A stretch of 64,000 nt of DNA, taken from Prevotella sp. GTDB lineage: Bacteria > Bacteroidota > Bacteroidia > Bacteroidales > Bacteroidaceae. Position 1 is the stretch's first letter. Every line of letters begins with the position of its first letter. Position numbers and translations under genes: made by a program. Location of the stretch: NCBI GenBank assembly GCA_017617615.1, contig JAFZVV010000011.1:186001-250000 (forward strand), in the 5' to 3' direction. The notes beneath the pieces were generated by a model that saw only the letters and a list, made by a program, of their open reading frames with translations, had not been told where the DNA came from and made no database searches. Positions 39,635-48,300 of this stretch are shown here, piece after piece.

Positions 39635-40249
39635 ATGAAAAAATCATTCACTAAAAAAGCATTGTTTCTCATGATGGCTATGGGAATGGCATTCGTTTCC
39701 TGCACAGATAAAGCCCCGGTAAAAGAACCACAGAGTGAAGAACCTGCAGCAACGGTTCCCGACAGCACCCTCGTGGTGGCTGCCGACAACAACCTCAAGG
39801 CTCATCAGGAAGACATCCAGGCCTTGTGGGACTCTTCTATCGGAGAAGACAAGGAAATCGCCAAATACGCATTGGCCAAAGATTATGTCTTCCTGACCAC
39901 CGAAGATGGCAAGGACGGACTACTTCTCGCTTTCTACAAGGACATGAAAGACATCGACAACTTCGACGGAATAGCAGTTTGCGACGGACAGGAACTCTCT
40001 TTCCTGGGCGATGCGTTGGTGGTGAAGGAGAATACCGATGCTGGCACCAAGACCACTTATTACGAAAAGACAGCAAACGAAGGGTTCAACCCGCTGTTTA
40101 CGGTGACAGAGAAAGACGGCAAGAAGACTTTTACCGACGACCTTGACGAGCCATACGACGAGAAAGAGGCACAGAATTTCATCGACAAGGTAGCCAACAC
40201 GACGGCATTACCCCTCACCGATGCCTTGAGCGCATGGAACTCCTTATAA
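39635..40249 (+). CDS. Hypothetical lipoprotein
   Basis: 204 residues. A lipoprotein signal ends in FVSC (Cys near residue 23). The mature protein is acidic, with an Asp/Glu-rich low-complexity start and no motif that I recognise. It lies between the SH3-domain gene and a phosphatase/nuclease-family gene, all on the same strand. Confidence 0.75.
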   Translation: MKKSFTKKALFLMMAMGMAFVSCTDKAPVKEPQSEEPAATVPDSTLVVAADNNLKAHQEDIQALWDSSIGEDKEIAKYALAKDYVFLTTEDGKDGLLLAFYKDMKDIDNFDGIAVCDGQELSFLGDALVVKENTDAGTKTTYYEKTANEGFNPLFTVTEKDGKKTFTDDLDEPYDEKEAQNFIDKVANTTALPLTDALSAWNSL

Positions 40250-40335
40250 TCCTTGGACATTCCTGATGACCTGAAAAAGTCATTTCCAAGGAGATTCCGA
40301 CCAAGCCAACTTCCAATGTGTCCTTAAAACATATC

Positions 40336-41256
40336 ATGAAAAACCGGATACTGACACTCTGCCTGATGGCCCTTCTGTTGTCGGCAGCCACCTTTGCACA
40401 AGACATGCTGGTGGGCACCTACAACATCCGCAACAAGAACGAGGGCGACTCACTGAGAGGTGAGTGCTGGGGGAAGCGCTGCCAGGTCATCTGCGAACAG
40501 GTCAACTTCATGGCACCTGCCATCTTCGGCACACAGGAAGTGCTGCACGTGCAACTCCAGGACCTGCTCCATGGCCTGCGCAACTACGACTGTATCGGCG
40601 TGGCACGCGATGACGGGAAGACCAAGGGCGAATATGCCGCCATCTTCTATGAGAGAAGCCGCATCCGACTCCTCAGCCATGGCGATTTCTGGCTAAACGA
40701 AACACCCGACCGTCCGGCATTGGGCTGGGACGCTGCTTGCATCCGCATCTGTACATGGGGGAAATTCAAGGACCTGCGCTCAGGAAAGAAATTCTATTTC
40801 TTCAACCTGCACATGGACCATGTGGGGCGTGTGGCACGCCGCGAGGCTGCCCGTCTGGTCGTCGACAAGATACGTGAGATAGCGGGGAAGCGGCCCGTCG
40901 TCCTTACCGGTGACTTCAACGTCGACCAGACCGATGAAATCTACCGCATCTTCACGGAGTCGGGCATCCTCGCCGACTCTTATGTCACTGCCGGGGTCCG
41001 CTTTGCCGAAAACGGAACCTTCAATGCCTTCAACCCCTTGCTGAAGACGTCCAGCCGCATCGACCATATCTTTCTCTCTCCCGGTATGAAGGTGGATGCC
41101 TATGGCGTACTCACCGATAGTTACTGGACACCCAACACCGAATCATCCGCCTCCCAGAAAGCATCCGACGCGCCACAGGAAATCTCCTTCGCTCCCTACA
41201 CCCGCCGCAACCCCTCCGACCACTACCCTGTAATGGTGCGCATCAGGTGGCGGTAA
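40336..41256 (+). CDS. Secreted endonuclease/exonuclease/phosphatase-family protein
   Basis: 306 residues with a signal peptide (about 1-22). The EEP fold motifs are present: YNIRNKNEGD, FGTQEV (metal-binding Glu), NLHMDHVG, TGDFNV and the C-terminal SDHYPV (catalytic His). The family cuts phosphodiester or phosphomonoester bonds in DNA, RNA, inositol phosphates or sphingolipids; the substrate here is unknown. It is the last chromosomal gene before the island, with an integrase fragment directly after its stop codon. Confidence 0.9.
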   Translation: MKNRILTLCLMALLLSAATFAQDMLVGTYNIRNKNEGDSLRGECWGKRCQVICEQVNFMAPAIFGTQEVLHVQLQDLLHGLRNYDCIGVARDDGKTKGEYAAIFYERSRIRLLSHGDFWLNETPDRPALGWDAACIRICTWGKFKDLRSGKKFYFFNLHMDHVGRVARREAARLVVDKIREIAGKRPVVLTGDFNVDQTDEIYRIFTESGILADSYVTAGVRFAENGTFNAFNPLLKTSSRIDHIFLSPGMKVDAYGVLTDSYWTPNTESSASQKASDAPQEISFAPYTRRNPSDHYPVMVRIRWR

Positions 41257-41257
41257 A

Positions 41258-41488
41258 GTGATACGCCCAAAGTACGAACTGATTTCTTCCCACACTTCAC
41301 GAAGGAGCGGAGCCACCATTTTATACAAATTAGGGGTGCTGTCGAATATGGAAATGCGCAGCATCACCGGTCACCAATCAGAAAAGGTCTTCGAAAGTTA
41401 CATCCGTGTGGGGCTGTCCGAGCAGGCTCAGATAATTGGTGACAAGATTTTGGCGGCGAAAAAAGCAAAGAAACTGGTTGACAATTAG
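41258..41488 (+). pseudogene. C-terminal fragment of a tyrosine recombinase
   Basis: About 76 residues match only the end of a Bacteroidetes tyrosine integrase: HTSRRSGATILY (box II His and Arg), SITGHQS (third His) and SYIRVG (nucleophile Tyr). The N-terminal arm- and core-binding domains and the first Arg are absent. It starts right at the end of the preceding gene, so it looks like the scar of an older insertion. It marks the left limit of the island. Confidence 0.85.
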
Positions 41489-41538
41489 AAAATTGGAATC
41501 ATAGTGATGGATACGTTTGGTACAACTTCGAGACAGAC

Positions 41539-41979
41539 ATGGAGCGAATTTCCGAAATAATCAATCAACAGTATCCTGACGATGTTATCTCTGTTTATAT
41601 AAAAACAGAGGATGGTTTCGAGAATCTGTATGAATTCCTGGATGGAAGTTTGAACAGCGATGTAGAAATCATTCACTACCAAACAGAACTCCAAAAGGTA
41701 TGTAAAGGGTTAAATCATTTGGCATCGGAAACCTCATTACAACTTTTTGAGGTCATAAACATCGCACATCATCCTACTATTATCTTCCATTATGGCGCAT
41801 ATACTTTTATCGGATATAATATATACGAGATCTATAGTCAGGATAAACAGTCTTTTGAAACCACTGCGGACATTGCATATCCTAGCAGGAACTACAACCA
41901 CCTCCCTAATAGAATCAAAGCCCAGCAGATTCTTTACGATTATCTACTGGAAAGACGAAAGAAGGGAATTTTGAGATGA
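41539..41979 (+). CDS. Hypothetical protein in the left part of the island
   Basis: 146 residues, soluble, with no signal or recognisable motif. Base composition is more AT-rich than the chromosomal genes to the left. It lies between the integrase fragment and the first RloA/RloB pair, so it is probably acquired DNA. Confidence 0.6.
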   Translation: MERISEIINQQYPDDVISVYIKTEDGFENLYEFLDGSLNSDVEIIHYQTELQKVCKGLNHLASETSLQLFEVINIAHHPTIIFHYGAYTFIGYNIYEIYSQDKQSFETTADIAYPSRNYNHLPNRIKAQQILYDYLLERRKKGILR

Positions 41980-42073
41980 CAGAAAGTCGAAGATAATCAT
42001 TTTATATGCCATTTTGATTTTTGCCAATTTTAATATAGAAAAGCGTAAATATACTACAAAAATCTAAAATAAA

Positions 42074-42105
42074 TTTGTTTATTTTCCGATTTTATTTTAT
42101 CTTTG
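42074..42105 (+). promoter_or_regulatory. Bacteroidetes-type promoter for the first RloA/RloB pair
   Basis: TTTG at 42,074-42,077 and TATCTTTG at 42,098-42,105 are 20 bp apart, a perfect match to the consensus. The leader to the start at 42,204 is about 90 bases. Confidence 0.72.
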
Positions 42106-42182
42106 CAGAAAATTTGCGAAGACAAGCTGCACCTCAGCAAATGGAGCGAGCTCTATTGCATTCGGTTTGCACTGCCTTTGTG
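42106..42182. repeat. Possible dispersed Bacteroidetes intergenic repeat in the leader
   Basis: The stretch resembles a short sequence I recall from many Bacteroides/Prevotella intergenic regions (TGCAAACCGAATGCAA-type core on the minus strand). I see only one copy in this window, so the call rests on memory rather than on copies in the sequence. Confidence 0.35.
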
Positions 42183-42203
42183 GCGATTTTCAATGATAAG
42201 CGT

Positions 42204-43421
42204 ATGATAGCAGAGTTTAGAGTCAGCAATTTCTTCTCCATCAGGAGTGAGCAAATGATTAGTTTCGTGGCAACATCCGACAAGTTCATGAATGATGAGT
42301 ATTGTAACAAGGTGACGGATGAGGTCAGTTTACTAAAGATTGGCGTTATCTATGGTGCCAATGCTTCAGGTAAGAGCAATGTGCTAAAAGCATTCTCATT
42401 TTTCAAACAACTGATGCAGCGTGTACCTCAGGACAGGAACGAGCCGATGAAACTGGTTCCTTTCCTGCTGGATGAACAGTCAAGAAACGAACATTGCCGT
42501 ATGGGTATGGACTTCTACCTTGACGGAGTACGTTATGTACTGAACATTGAGTTTGACGACGTGCGCATTTATGAAGAGACATTGATGGCTTACACCACTA
42601 ACCGCCCTACGAACCTTTATCGCCGTTTATATAATAAGGTAAAAGATGCTACGGAAATCACATTTAGCACCAAGGCAAAATTGTCTCAGAAGAGCCAGAC
42701 CATAATTGAAGGTAATACTGTCAACAACTGTAGCGTGATTGCCGCTTTCGGAAAGTCGAATGTCGAGGCATCGCAGTTGAATGCCGTATATGATTTCTTT
42801 TCGAGGCATTGCAGCGACCAGTTAACACCTGATGTTTCACTGTCGGTCTTCACTCGTAACTATCTGGAGAATGACCGCGATGGTTCACTTAAACGTTTTT
42901 TGGTATTTATGCTAAAAGCCTCCGACTTTAATATTGATAATGTAGAGTTACGAAAGATTGGAGCCACACCCGAACTACTCTTCAAGCATAAAACGGACAA
43001 TGGCACTTTTGACCTACCAGAAAGCTATGAGTCACGTGGTACCATGCGATTCATGGGTATGACCACCATTCTGAAGCAACTGCTCTTCGATTCTCATTTT
43101 ATTGCCATTGACGAGTTGGAAACTAGCATTCATTACGAATTGCTTTCTTATTTGATTAAAGTGTTTATCGCCAATAGTGACAACACCTCCCAATTACTCT
43201 TCACGACCCATGACATCAACCTGCTGAACGAAGACTTTGTTCGTCGTGACACGGTGTGGTTCACGGATAAGAATTCCGAGGGCGAAACACATATCGAGCG
43301 TCTGTCATCGATGGGACTGCATAAGAACCTGTCACCCTATAATGCTTATAAACAGGGTAAACTCGTCAATCTGCCATTCCTTGGCAGTCAGTATCTGGAC
43401 TTAAAGGAGTTGGAAGGATGA
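42204..43421 (+). CDS. RloA-like AAA15-family ATPase (first pair)
   Basis: 405 residues when started at 42,204, where the domain begins (MIAEFRVSNFFSIRSEQ). It has Walker A GANASGKSN (near residue 51), an ABC/SMC-like signature region SRGTMRF, Walker B FIAIDELETS (near 303) and a following TTHD switch. This is the COG1106/AAA15 type that partners RloB proteins; such pairs occur in defence or restriction-linked loci and resemble the AbiL pair as I recall it. The next gene, a RloB-like protein, overlaps its stop codon by four bases. Confidence 0.85.
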   Translation: MIAEFRVSNFFSIRSEQMISFVATSDKFMNDEYCNKVTDEVSLLKIGVIYGANASGKSNVLKAFSFFKQLMQRVPQDRNEPMKLVPFLLDEQSRNEHCRMGMDFYLDGVRYVLNIEFDDVRIYEETLMAYTTNRPTNLYRRLYNKVKDATEITFSTKAKLSQKSQTIIEGNTVNNCSVIAAFGKSNVEASQLNAVYDFFSRHCSDQLTPDVSLSVFTRNYLENDRDGSLKRFLVFMLKASDFNIDNVELRKIGATPELLFKHKTDNGTFDLPESYESRGTMRFMGMTTILKQLLFDSHFIAIDELETSIHYELLSYLIKVFIANSDNTSQLLFTTHDINLLNEDFVRRDTVWFTDKNSEGETHIERLSSMGLHKNLSPYNAYKQGKLVNLPFLGSQYLDLKELEG

Positions 43422-44005
43422 AGAAGTCAATTGCTATCATTGGAGAAGGCGAAACAGAGTGGTTCTACTTTGAATCTCTTCGCATCGCCAAACGCTATCC
43501 GTTTAAGTTGTCGCCGGGATTCCCACAACATGCCGACATTGAGCACATACTGAAGCTGGCCAAAGCAAAGTTGGCAGAGCATTATGATTATGTGGTGTGT
43601 CTGATAGACATGGACAGACTCTATGAGAAGCCCGCAGAGATGCGAAAGTACCAGGCTTTCAAAAGCCGTAAAGAGAACCGCGACATCATGTTCATTGAAA
43701 CTAGTCCATGCACAGAGTTCTGGTTCTTGTTGCATTTTCTACCTGATAACACAGTCCGTCGATTCCAGAATTATGACCAACTGATACCTGAATTGCGGAA
43801 GTATATGCCTGGCTATGAGAAAACCAAGCATTACTTCATTCGCACGAAACTTTATGACTATCTCGTTGCAAATGGTAGTTTGGAACGGGCCAAAACGAAT
43901 GCTGAAAAACTTTCAACTATAAGCAAAGTGTCACCAGAAGATAGAATAGCGTACTCTGAAATCCATAAGGTTATTTCTTTGCTTGACGAACTGAAAGGCA
44001 CTTGA
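43418..44005 (+). CDS. RloB-like protein (first pair)
   Basis: 195 residues. It has the RloB/TOPRIM-like features IIGEGETEWFYF (GEGxTE), VCLIDMDRLYE (DxD) and SPCTEFWFLLHF, where RloB proteins have NPxFExWLLLHF. The motifs suggest a metal-dependent nuclease fold. It is translationally coupled to the RloA-like ATPase, so the two likely work as one defence module. Target and trigger are unknown. Confidence 0.85.
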   Translation: MKKSIAIIGEGETEWFYFESLRIAKRYPFKLSPGFPQHADIEHILKLAKAKLAEHYDYVVCLIDMDRLYEKPAEMRKYQAFKSRKENRDIMFIETSPCTEFWFLLHFLPDNTVRRFQNYDQLIPELRKYMPGYEKTKHYFIRTKLYDYLVANGSLERAKTNAEKLSTISKVSPEDRIAYSEIHKVISLLDELKGT

Positions 44006-44044
44006 CTCAGACGCTGGTAATTTGTTCAGACAGACAAAAAGAAA

Positions 44045-44068
44045 AGAGGGTTACTTTCGTAACCCTCT
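44045..44068 (-). terminator. tRNA-type terminator hairpin, displaced copy
   Basis: AGAGGGTTAC pairs with GTAACCCTCT around a TTTC loop. The copy at 54,566-54,589 has AGAGAGTTAC with GTAACTCTCT, so a base pair has changed on both sides. Such a compensatory difference supports a functional hairpin. Confidence 0.6.
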
Positions 44069-44077
44069 CATTTCAAG

Positions 44078-44121
44078 GCGCTTCAGGATGGGCTTGAACC
44101 AACGACCCCCTGATTAACAGT
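44078..44121. repeat. Left copy of the 44-bp att repeat (tRNA-Asn 3' half)
   Basis: It is identical to 54,599-54,642, which includes the anticodon-loop-to-3'-end half of the tRNA-Asn gene. The match stops abruptly in the anticodon arm, where the intact tRNA continues only in the right copy. This is the mark of an integrase crossover in a tRNA gene. Confidence 0.93.
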
Positions 44122-44240
44122 TAAAAAATGTAAACTTTTATGATTTTCTAAAATATTTATTTTGCTGATTGCCAAATGTTTAGTAATTTTGCGATAGTTT
44201 ATGATACCCTATGATTTGGCATAATTACGAGTATTAATAA

Positions 44241-44257
44241 CCAAAATTTGTTCAGAT
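44241..44257 (+). repeat. Integrase arm-type repeat, copy 1
   Basis: CCAAAATTTGTTCAGAT. A perfect copy lies at 44,309-44,325 and a copy with C at the end at 54,536-54,552, so the repeats lie inside both ends of the element. A shorter match (AATTTGTTCAGAC) is at 44,019-44,031. Confidence 0.7.
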
Positions 44258-44308
44258 TTAAATCACTAATATTCAGAAGTATATCTTGATTATTTCAAAT
44301 TGGCTTAG

Positions 44309-44325
44309 CCAAAATTTGTTCAGAT
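44309..44325 (+). repeat. Integrase arm-type repeat, copy 2
   Basis: CCAAAATTTGTTCAGAT, identical to 44,241-44,257; a partial AAATTTGTTTA follows at 44,331-44,341, just before the integrase ribosome binding site. Confidence 0.7.
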
Positions 44326-44342
44326 TATTCAAATTTGTTTAC

Positions 44343-44348
44343 AGGAGG
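44343..44348 (+). promoter_or_regulatory. Shine-Dalgarno site of the integrase gene
   Basis: AGGAGG lies 7 bases before ATG at 44,356. Strong Shine-Dalgarno sites are rare in Bacteroidetes; it decides the start over the upstream ATG at 44,335. Confidence 0.65.
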
Positions 44349-44355
44349 ACTTATT

Positions 44356-45846
44356 ATGAAAGAGAAGAGAAACAAGATTGCATGCCTTGAGTCTGTCACC
44401 ATCAGCAACTGCACGGTGGCTCTCACGTTGGACACAAGGTACAAGAGCGAGGATGACAAATATCATGTCTCTGTCCGTTTCACGATGAACGGAACGAGGT
44501 ATTACCTCCATCTCGGTGCAAAATACTCGGCAGAGGAGTTTGAGGCCATCTGCAAGTCTGATGGAAGGGGACGCGGCGGGAATGCCACGCCCAATTTCGT
44601 TGAGAAGAATCGTCTGATGGAGTTATTCAACCAGAATGCAGACATCATCAGGGATATGTTCAATAAGGGCACCCTCAAAACCATCGACAACGTGCGGGCC
44701 ATGCTCACTGGAAAGGTCTCGACCTACGGCAATGAGGATGTGGATATGGCCACACACGTCAATTCCTTTGTTGGACTGTGGGATGAAATCATCGCAGGGA
44801 AAAAGGCGAGCACGGCAGAGACATATAGGAATGCAAGGGATTGCTTTATCCGTAGTGGTGTGTATAATCCTAAGGATGGATATAATGTGGATGTGGATAA
44901 AGTGAAAGCCTGGGTGGAATGGATGAAGAAGATGAAGTACACACAAACCACCATCGGATTCTATCTGCGAGCCATCAGGGTGGTGTTCAAGACCTGCATC
45001 AGCCGCGGCTTCATGAGAGAAAAAGACTATCCTTTTGGTGCCAACCAACCCAACAAAATCAAGATTCCGTCGGGGACATCCAGAAGAACCGACTTCCTCA
45101 CCATTGAGCAGATGACAGAGCTTTATAACTTCTTCTTGGATGGGGAATATCCCAGCGATATCAAATCGGCAGACTTGATCAGACAGAGCGTGGGCATGTT
45201 TCTGTGCCAATACCTGTGCAACGGTTGCAACCTCTACGACCTTGCTCTGCTCCGCTATGACGACTATTATGATGTCTCCGAACAGAAGGCTTTCCGTTTC
45301 TTCCGTCATAAGACCAAGGAGCATTCCGAGACCGGGTCGGAAGTCATAGTTCCCATCACTCCTCCGCTTCGCAGGATTATGGATGAGTTGGCGGCTCCAT
45401 ATCAAAAAGGGAAATTGGTATTCCCCTTTCTGTTGGGAGAAGGCATCGACCCTGACAGTCTGCAAGCCAGGAACAAGATACATCAGGAGAACCACAACAT
45501 AGGCGACCGTATGAAAAAGGCAGCCAAGATACTCGGTTGGAACATCATGCCCTCGTCCACATTCGCCCGCCATAGTTTCGCCACCAACATGAGCCGCTCA
45601 AAGGTACCGATGGACTACATCAGTTTTGCCATGGGACATTCCATCGGCAACCGTGGACAAATCACCAAGCGATACATCTCACCCTATTCTTTGGAAGAGC
45701 AGCTGGAATACAACTCCTACCTTCTCAACCTGCCCGAGATGAAGGCTCTCCGTCATCAAGACGTGAGCAAGGAGGAACTCATCGCCATGGTCAAGGAGAA
45801 GATGTCAAAGGAAGAACTTTTGAGGATGCTGCTTAATGACCAATGA
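44356..45846 (+). CDS. Tyrosine-recombinase integrase of the mobilizable element
   Basis: 496 residues. An N-terminal arm-binding part and a SAM-like core-binding domain (about 120-220) are followed by the catalytic domain (about 240-460). ARHSFATN holds the box II Arg-His, MGHSIGNRGQ the third His, and TKRYISPYS the nucleophile Tyr. Where the first catalytic Arg is expected the sequence reads CNGCNLYDLALL, so Arg I appears absent, as is known for IntDOT of CTnDOT. The C-terminus is a charged coiled tail. It lies next to the left att repeat and should mediate integration and excision at tRNA-Asn. Confidence 0.9.
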   Translation: MKEKRNKIACLESVTISNCTVALTLDTRYKSEDDKYHVSVRFTMNGTRYYLHLGAKYSAEEFEAICKSDGRGRGGNATPNFVEKNRLMELFNQNADIIRDMFNKGTLKTIDNVRAMLTGKVSTYGNEDVDMATHVNSFVGLWDEIIAGKKASTAETYRNARDCFIRSGVYNPKDGYNVDVDKVKAWVEWMKKMKYTQTTIGFYLRAIRVVFKTCISRGFMREKDYPFGANQPNKIKIPSGTSRRTDFLTIEQMTELYNFFLDGEYPSDIKSADLIRQSVGMFLCQYLCNGCNLYDLALLRYDDYYDVSEQKAFRFFRHKTKEHSETGSEVIVPITPPLRRIMDELAAPYQKGKLVFPFLLGEGIDPDSLQARNKIHQENHNIGDRMKKAAKILGWNIMPSSTFARHSFATNMSRSKVPMDYISFAMGHSIGNRGQITKRYISPYSLEEQLEYNSYLLNLPEMKALRHQDVSKEELIAMVKEKMSKEELLRMLLNDQ

Positions 45847-45929
45847 AGCCCATTTTTTTCTTCCCTTTTGTCATTTTTCTACTATCTTTTGCCTAAATAC
45901 GTTAAAAACTTTATTTATTGATTGAATTA

Positions 45930-45961
45930 TTTGGTACTTTCGATTAAAAACCATATATTTG
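45930..45961 (+). promoter_or_regulatory. Bacteroidetes-type promoter for the second RloA/RloB pair
   Basis: TTTG at 45,930-45,933 and TATATTTG at 45,954-45,961 are 20 bp apart. The start codon at 45,986 follows by 24 bp. Confidence 0.72.
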
Positions 45962-45985
45962 CCGTGAATTTTTAACGGAATCGCT

Positions 45986-47314
45986 ATGCTTTTAAGATTA
46001 ATTGCAGAAAACATCACGTCTTTCAACGAGGCAGTAGAGTTCAATACATTCCCGTCGAGCAAGAGTCATAGTCACGAGAATCACAAAATCACATGTGGCC
46101 ATGCGACGGCTTTGCGTATGAGTGCCATCTATGGAGCCAATGGAGCTGGCAAGAGCAATCTCATCAAAGTATTGAGCACCCTGAAAGGACTGGTGATGTC
46201 TGGCTCACTTGGTGACATGAACATTGGTACCGACCTTACATTCAGGTTTGATTCTATTTGTGCCGACCAGCCTTCCGGGATAGCCATAGAGTTTCACCAA
46301 AATGGTAATACATTCTATTATCATATAGAGTTTGACCATCGAGAGGTGTTGATTGAAGAGTTGCTTCTGAGCAAAAAGACCAAAGACATAAAGGTTTTCA
46401 GCAGGGAGGACTCTCAAATATCTGTAAAGGGCGACTTCTTTGTCAAAGGGCTGAACGAGTCGTTCATCGATGCACTTGATCGACTTGTGCGTCCAGACAT
46501 GCTTTTGCTGACATTTTTGGGGAAATACTATCCCAATGAGATTCCCGTGGTGGCTGATGCATACCGATGGTTTGGAGAAACGTTGAATATTGTCCAGCCA
46601 GGTGCCACAACCGGTATCGTTCCTTTTCTTTTTGACAGTGACACTGCTTTCGCAGATACGGTCAACAACATCATGCCAGAACTGAACACAGGGATAGAAA
46701 AGTTGAAAGTGAACAAGGAATTGGTCAATGAGGAGGAAATCAAGGGCAACAAGATTCTGCTTGGTCTGGTCAATCTGGCAAAGCAGCATCCGGGCAAGCC
46801 ACAAATCGTGATCGACCACTATGGCAATGATGTATCGAATATAGTGGCTGAGGATGGAGCCATATATATGAAGACCTTGTTGGCTGTTCATAAGGACACA
46901 AACGGGACTGAGGTAGAGATGCCGCTTCGCTATGAATCAGACGGCACCTGCCGACTCATAGAGTACATGCCATTGCTGTATGCCATCATTCAGAAAGATG
47001 CCGTCTATGTGGTCGATGAGATTGAAAGAAGTATTCATCCGATCATGATCAAGGATATCGTGAGAAAACTATCGGAGAGCACGACGGCCAAAGGGCAACT
47101 TATTTTCACCACCCACGAATCGGGACTGCTTGACCAGGACATCTTCAGACCGGATGAAATATGGTTCGCTCAGAAGGATGCGGAACAGGCCACGCAACTC
47201 TATCCGTTGAGTGACTTCAACATCCACAAGACAGCCAACATCGAGAATGGCTACCTCAATGGCCGCTACGGCGGCATCCCGTTCCTATCCAACCTAAAAG
47301 ATCTGCATTGGTGA
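45986..47314 (+). CDS. RloA-like AAA15-family ATPase (second pair)
   Basis: 442 residues. Walker A is GANGAGKSN (near residue 51), the signature-like region YESDGTCRLIEYMP, Walker B VYVVDEIERSIHP (near 340) and the switch TTHESGLLDQD. It is of the same family as the ATPase at 42,204 but clearly divergent, so the two are not a recent duplication. A RloB-like gene starts 1 bp after its stop codon. Confidence 0.88.
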   Translation: MLLRLIAENITSFNEAVEFNTFPSSKSHSHENHKITCGHATALRMSAIYGANGAGKSNLIKVLSTLKGLVMSGSLGDMNIGTDLTFRFDSICADQPSGIAIEFHQNGNTFYYHIEFDHREVLIEELLLSKKTKDIKVFSREDSQISVKGDFFVKGLNESFIDALDRLVRPDMLLLTFLGKYYPNEIPVVADAYRWFGETLNIVQPGATTGIVPFLFDSDTAFADTVNNIMPELNTGIEKLKVNKELVNEEEIKGNKILLGLVNLAKQHPGKPQIVIDHYGNDVSNIVAEDGAIYMKTLLAVHKDTNGTEVEMPLRYESDGTCRLIEYMPLLYAIIQKDAVYVVDEIERSIHPIMIKDIVRKLSESTTAKGQLIFTTHESGLLDQDIFRPDEIWFAQKDAEQATQLYPLSDFNIHKTANIENGYLNGRYGGIPFLSNLKDLHW

Positions 47315-47315
47315 T

Positions 47316-48008
47316 ATGATACGGCGAATAAGGGACTACAGCAAGCGCGAACCCTCCAGGGACGCCCACAAGATATACATCATCTGCGAGGGGAAAGGTA
47401 CGGAGCCAAGTTACTTCACCTTCTTCGAAGGACTGTCCTCTAACCTGCAGGTCATCACGATTCCTCCCAAGGATGGCACAGACCCGTTGAAATTGCTGGA
47501 ACGTGCAAAACAGGTTTTGTTGGGTGAGGAAAGGAAGTACACTCTTGACTTCCTTCATCGTGATACGGTGTGGTTTGTCATCGACACTGACACTTGGGAG
47601 AAAGAAGGCAAGATTACTCCCTTACGTGAGTTTTGCGCCCAGCAGAATGTGGCCATACCCCAGAAATATGATGAGGTCAAGCCATACAGTGCCTGGAACG
47701 TCGCACAGAGCAATCCGAGTTTTGAAATATGGCTTTACTATCATTTCTATGATGCCATGCCTGCCATAGATGAGGTGGAGAAACATGCGTCCTTCAAGGA
47801 GTATGTCGATAGCACCATTGCAGGAGGATTCAACTTTCAGAAAGACCCGGTAAGGTTGGAAGATGCCATAGCCAATACGGAGAAAAACTATTCATTGGAC
47901 AACGAAGGAAAGCCCCGCGTCTTTTCTTCCGAGGTGTCCTTGCTTGGCAGGGAGATTGAAGGCTTTGTCAAGTCGGACATCAAGAAATTGATGAACAAAT
48001 TGAGATGA
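47316..48008 (+). CDS. RloB-like protein (second pair)
   Basis: 230 residues. It has the RloB motifs IICEGKGTEPSYFTFF (EGxxTE), VWFVIDTDTWEKEG (DxD) and QSNPSFEIWLYYHF, a closer match to the family consensus than the first pair. It should form a two-part module with the ATPase upstream. A defence role is inferred from the family and from its carriage on a mobile element. Confidence 0.9.
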   Translation: MIRRIRDYSKREPSRDAHKIYIICEGKGTEPSYFTFFEGLSSNLQVITIPPKDGTDPLKLLERAKQVLLGEERKYTLDFLHRDTVWFVIDTDTWEKEGKITPLREFCAQQNVAIPQKYDEVKPYSAWNVAQSNPSFEIWLYYHFYDAMPAIDEVEKHASFKEYVDSTIAGGFNFQKDPVRLEDAIANTEKNYSLDNEGKPRVFSSEVSLLGREIEGFVKSDIKKLMNKLR

Positions 48009-48058
48009 TTATGTCATCTGATTTCATTTGATTTCACGCTGTTAATAAGTTATAAAAA

Positions 48059-48091
48059 TTTGGGGAGACCCAATTTTTATTCATATATTTG
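48059..48091 (+). promoter_or_regulatory. Bacteroidetes-type promoter for the mobilization/replication genes
   Basis: TTTG at 48,059-48,062 and TATATTTG at 48,084-48,091 are 21 bp apart. The leader to the start at 48,301 is about 200 bases and contains an imperfect pairing between GGAGCGCC and GGGCGCTTCC, so it may be structured. Confidence 0.6.
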
Positions 48092-48300
48092 CAGCAGATT
48101 TTGACATTGAATTTCACTCTACCATTTTCACGCTCGGCATAGCGAGTAAACTCTCTCTGCTCTTGCTTAATCAAATGGTTGGCAGCAATGTCATTGGATT
48201 TTGGAGCGCCGGTTCTTTTTATTTGGTCTTTTTATTGGGGCGCTTCCCAGCTTCCACTTTTTATTTGCAATATGTAAGTGTAATCATAAAATTGATTTTT

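Larger units (their letters stand above)
44006..44355. other. Left attachment region of the mobilizable element
   Basis: This gene-free stretch holds a sequence similar to the right-end region (44,019-44,121 parallels 54,540-54,642), a terminator-like hairpin (44,045-44,068), the 44-bp att repeat (44,078-44,121), two perfect 17-bp arm-type repeats and an AT-rich leader to the integrase gene. Confidence 0.8.

Noticed and set aside
44078..44121. Second tRNA-Asn gene at the left end of the element
   Set aside because: Only the 3' half is present; the sequence turns into unrelated AT-rich DNA in the anticodon arm, so no tRNA can form.
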